Assembly: GCA_903928365.1 (NCBI GenBank)
Contig: CAIYQV010000030.1
Coordinates: 1-8,051, forward strand
Length of the DNA stretch: 8,051 nt
Direction: 5' to 3'
Origin: an uncultured Flavobacteriia bacterium
GTDB taxonomy: Bacteria > Bacteroidota > Bacteroidia > Flavobacteriales_D > Crocinitomicaceae
Part shown: positions 5,910 through 8,051 of the stretch, in pieces
Position numbering within the stretch: the first letter of the stretch is position 1
How the letters are laid out: each line of letters opens with the position of its first letter
Made by a program: the position numbers and the translations under genes
Notes under the pieces: model-generated
Databases searched by the model: none
The model's input: the letters and a program-made list of their open reading frames with translations, nothing else
Told to the model about the DNA's origin: nothing

Positions 5910-6699
5910 TCCCGAGATTGTTAAGTACATTGCGTACAATGTAAATCCGTGCCGAACCAAAATCAGGGCTTACGGATGTTCCCGAGATCATCAGGTTAAC
6001 GAATGGATACACCCCCTCTGAACTTTTGACATATCCTACATACCAACCGATGTCGTGATTGGCATATCCCCACCCGGTTTTAGCATAGATAACAGTCGTT
6101 CCCCTCACCTCTTTTTGCATGATTTCCTCCAAAGCGGTATAGGTTTCCAAATGCAAGGGCAACTTACGCTGCGCAAGATTGTCCATGAATTCTAATTGTT
6201 GTTGCGGGGAGATCCTTAATTCATTATTCAACCAGAATTTATCGATCGTCTTGATCTCACCTATTCCGTAATTTAAGGAATCCAGCCATTTTCGCATATT
6301 GGACAAACCGATCTTCTTGGCAACTTGCTGGTAGTACCACACCGTTGAATTGGCGAACGCACTTTTCATGTCGGTATCTTTATTCCACTCTTTAATATCC
6401 CTAATTACTCCATCCCATTTCAGCGTATCGTGAATGGTTTTGATCACACCTGTCTCCAGCGCTACGATGGAATTGACAATTTTAAAGGTGGAAGCCGGTG
6501 TAAAAAGCGAATCTGCATATAAAGGATTATAGTATTGATAGCCTTGTTTATTTGGAGCCTTCAATAAGAACACACCTTGCGAATTCACTTTATCGTAAGC
6601 CGTTTTCAACTCCAGAATCTGAGCCTTTTCTTCATGATACTTGATCGTTGCACAGGCACCGAATAACAGACCGAAAAATAAAATTAAGACGCGATTCAC
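5896..6699 (-). CDS. Class D (OXA-like) beta-lactamase family lipoprotein
   Basis: A 267-residue predicted lipoprotein. Residues 1-16 form a signal peptide ending in the lipobox LFGAC, with C16 as the lipidated residue, so the enzyme should be membrane-anchored in the envelope. The class D active-site motifs are S70-T-F-K73 (nucleophile and the lysine that is carboxylated in this class), S118-T-V120, W156 in KFWL (the tryptophan that normally contacts the carboxylated lysine) and K207-T-G209. The YGN motif reads Y144-G-I146, losing the asparagine. Family members hydrolyse penicillins and often oxacillin; whether this one is an efficient lactamase cannot be read from sequence. The start is GTG, forming a GTGA overlap with the mpl stop, which implies translational coupling. 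Alternatives are a penicillin-binding sensor or a cell-wall enzyme, but the short single-domain form favours a lactamase. Confidence 0.9.
   Translation of the reverse strand: MNRVLILFFGLLFGACATIKYHEEKAQILELKTAYDKVNSQGVFLLKAPNKQGYQYYNPLYADSLFTPASTFKIVNSIVALETGVIKTIHDTLKWDGVIRDIKEWNKDTDMKSAFANSTVWYYQQVAKKIGLSNMRKWLDSLNYGIGEIKTIDKFWLNNELRISPQQQLEFMDNLAQRKLPLHLETYTALEEIMQKEVRGTTVIYAKTGWGYANHDIGWYVGYVKSSEGVYPFVNLMISGTSVSPDFGSARIYIVRNVLNNLGIMPL
5926..5943. repeat. Perfect 7-bp inverted repeat between convergent gene ends
   Basis: TACATTG (5926-5932), the loop CGTA, then CAATGTA (5937-5943). It lies 17 bases after the DUF4199-like stop and inside the last codons of the beta-lactamase-like gene. Its position suits a weak bidirectional stop for the two converging transcripts, but neither side has a T tract, so a classical intrinsic terminator is not supported. 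Confidence 0.3.
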
Positions 6700-8051
6700 A
6701 GACGCGAAGTTAATTCTTCTCCAAGTTGATCGTAATCGATCCCGTCAAAATTACCAGATGACATCATCAGAAGAACCGCATTATTCCATTGATGACTCCG
6801 GATAAAATCCAAAACCTCTTTCGTTTCATTCATTACCTGAACGCCACCACCAAATCCGGTACTGACCAGCTCTCGAGAGATGGGTTCCAATTTTTTATGC
6901 GCTACCACTTCCGGACTAAAATATACAACAGCTTCATCCGCCGCTTTCATGGCATTTTCATAGTGTGGTAAAAATTCCTTCTTCAGTGATGAAAACGTAT
7001 GCAATTCCATACAGGCAATCACCTTTCTGTCAGCGTATTGTTCCTTTACCGCCTTCGTGGTGGCTTTCAATTTAGAAGGTGAATGCGCAAAATCCTTGTA
7101 CATGACAAAGTTTCCTTTCTCCGTTACCTTCTGCAAACGTTTACCTGCCCCGGTGAAATCCGACATAGCCTCGAGGAATGTCTGATTCTCAATCCCAATT
7201 GCCTTGGCCAGATGCATGGCTCCCATTAAATTCTGAAGATTGTGCGCTCCAAATATCCGAAGTGGAAAAATGTTTCCGTTGAACTTTAATTTCGTTCCTG
7301 TTTCACTCACCTCATAATCCGGCGTGCTATATCCCACTGTATGAATGGAAGAAGCATATTTTTCACCTAGATTCTTCACTTCCTGATCCTCCGTATTATA
7401 TACCAAAGTACCTGTTTTGCTGATCAAAGAGCAAAATATATCAAATTGATCCACGTAATTCTCAAACGTTGGGAATACATTGATATGGTCCCAGGCTATG
7501 CCACTCAAAATGGCCACATCCGGTTTATACAAATGAAATTTCGGTCTTCGGTCGATGGGAGAACTCAAATATTCATCGCCTTCCAAAATCATCACTTTTG
7601 CTGTTTCGGACAGTTTGACCATACAGTCGTATCCTTCTAATTGAGCTCCCACCATGTAATCGACGTCCAAACCCGTCTTATGTATGGCATGAAGTAACAT
7701 AGATGTGATGGTCGTTTTCCCATGACTTCCTCCAATAACCACGCGCAATTTATCCTTGCTTTGCTCATACAGGTATTCCGGATAGGAATAAATCGGAATC
7801 CCCATTTCTTTCGCCTTCAAAAGTTCAGGATTATCCGACCGCGCATGCATTCCCAGAATTACGGCATCCAGTTCGTCATGTATTCGATTGGAATTCCAAC
7901 CAATAGTTTCCGGAAGAATTCCCTGTTTTTCCAACCGTGTTCTGGAAGGCTCAAAGATCTCATCATCGGATCCTGTAACGCTTACTCCTTTTCGACTCAA
8001 TGCGATAGCAAGATTATGCATAGCACTTCCGCCAATTGCAATAAAATGGAC
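6696..8051 (-). CDS. mpl: Mpl, UDP-N-acetylmuramate:L-Ala-gamma-D-Glu-meso-DAP ligase (5' end cut)
   Basis: A cytosolic ATP-dependent ligase that attaches the recycled murein tripeptide L-Ala-D-Glu-mDAP to UDP-MurNAc, feeding recovered wall peptide back into peptidoglycan synthesis (Mur ligase family, close to MurC). The frame runs to the right edge; 451 residues are visible and probably only a few are missing. The codons upstream of the first internal ATG read VHFIAIGGSAM, the expected N-terminal Rossmann segment, so that ATG at 8021 is not the start. Counting from the edge, the ATP loop is GGSHGKTT (107-114), EGDEY is at 157-161, WDH is at 187-189 and FGAHN is at 267-271. GAGKRLQ (301-307) and DFAHSPSK (320-327) follow; the latter is typical of Mpl rather than MurC. 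It implies DAP-type peptidoglycan. The stop overlaps the start of the beta-lactamase-like gene. Confidence 0.94.
   Translation of the reverse strand, partial: VHFIAIGGSAMHNLAIALSRKGVSVTGSDDEIFEPSRTRLEKQGILPETIGWNSNRIHDELDAVILGMHARSDNPELLKAKEMGIPIYSYPEYLYEQSKDKLRVVIGGSHGKTTITSMLLHAIHKTGLDVDYMVGAQLEGYDCMVKLSETAKVMILEGDEYLSSPIDRRPKFHLYKPDVAILSGIAWDHINVFPTFENYVDQFDIFCSLISKTGTLVYNTEDQEVKNLGEKYASSIHTVGYSTPDYEVSETGTKLKFNGNIFPLRIFGAHNLQNLMGAMHLAKAIGIENQTFLEAMSDFTGAGKRLQKVTEKGNFVMYKDFAHSPSKLKATTKAVKEQYADRKVIACMELHTFSSLKKEFLPHYENAMKAADEAVVYFSPEVVAHKKLEPISRELVSTGFGGGVQVMNETKEVLDFIRSHQWNNAVLLMMSSGNFDGIDYDQLGEELTSRL

Noticed and set aside
8019..8021. ATG at 8021 as the start of mpl
   Set aside because: The ten upstream codons to the window edge encode HFIAIGGSA, the conserved N-terminal nucleotide-binding segment, so the gene continues past the edge.

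Overview
The window looks like ordinary chromosomal DNA from a member of the Bacteroidota, probably a free-living or environmental lineage; the genus cannot be read from the sequence. Pointers to the phylum are a Rho factor with a long disordered insertion, an AAA_14/DUF4143-type ATPase ending in the phylum-typical PLWLFGFLY tail, a DUF4199-type membrane protein, promoter boxes close to the TAnnTTTG / TTG consensus, and start codons mostly without a strong Shine-Dalgarno sequence.

Layout, left to right. (1) Positions 1-418 (+) hold the 3' end of uvrA. (2) Positions 420-1610 (-) hold a solitary ATPase gene that ends one base after uvrA, tail to tail. (3) A 159-bp AT-rich divergent spacer (1611-1769) precedes a 91-residue two-helix membrane protein (1770-2045, +) of unknown function. 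(4) Positions 2068-3468 (-) encode a GltP-type glutamate/aspartate:cation symporter. (5) A divergent spacer carries a good promoter for rho (3644-5335, +), which is followed after 10 bases by a DUF4199-like four-helix membrane protein (5346-5909, +). (6) On the minus strand, reading leftward from the right edge, come mpl (6696 to beyond 8051), encoding the murein tripeptide ligase of peptidoglycan recycling, and then a class D beta-lactamase-like lipoprotein gene (5896-6699). The lipoprotein's GTG start overlaps the mpl stop by four bases.

Functional reading: uvrA (excision repair), rho (transcription termination) and mpl (cell-wall recycling) are housekeeping genes. The ATPase, the two-helix protein and the beta-lactamase-like gene are the accessory elements. 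The most meaningful linkage is mpl with the OXA-like gene, which ties a cytosolic muropeptide-recycling enzyme to an envelope serine acyl-enzyme protein. The most distinctive single protein is Rho, whose insertion combines an AT-hook-like motif with a tandem Pro-Arg-Gln-Gln-Asn-Gln repeat. I see no IS element, tRNA, rRNA, CRISPR array or phage gene, and no convincing new multi-gene system. No gene-free stretch exceeds 300 bases.
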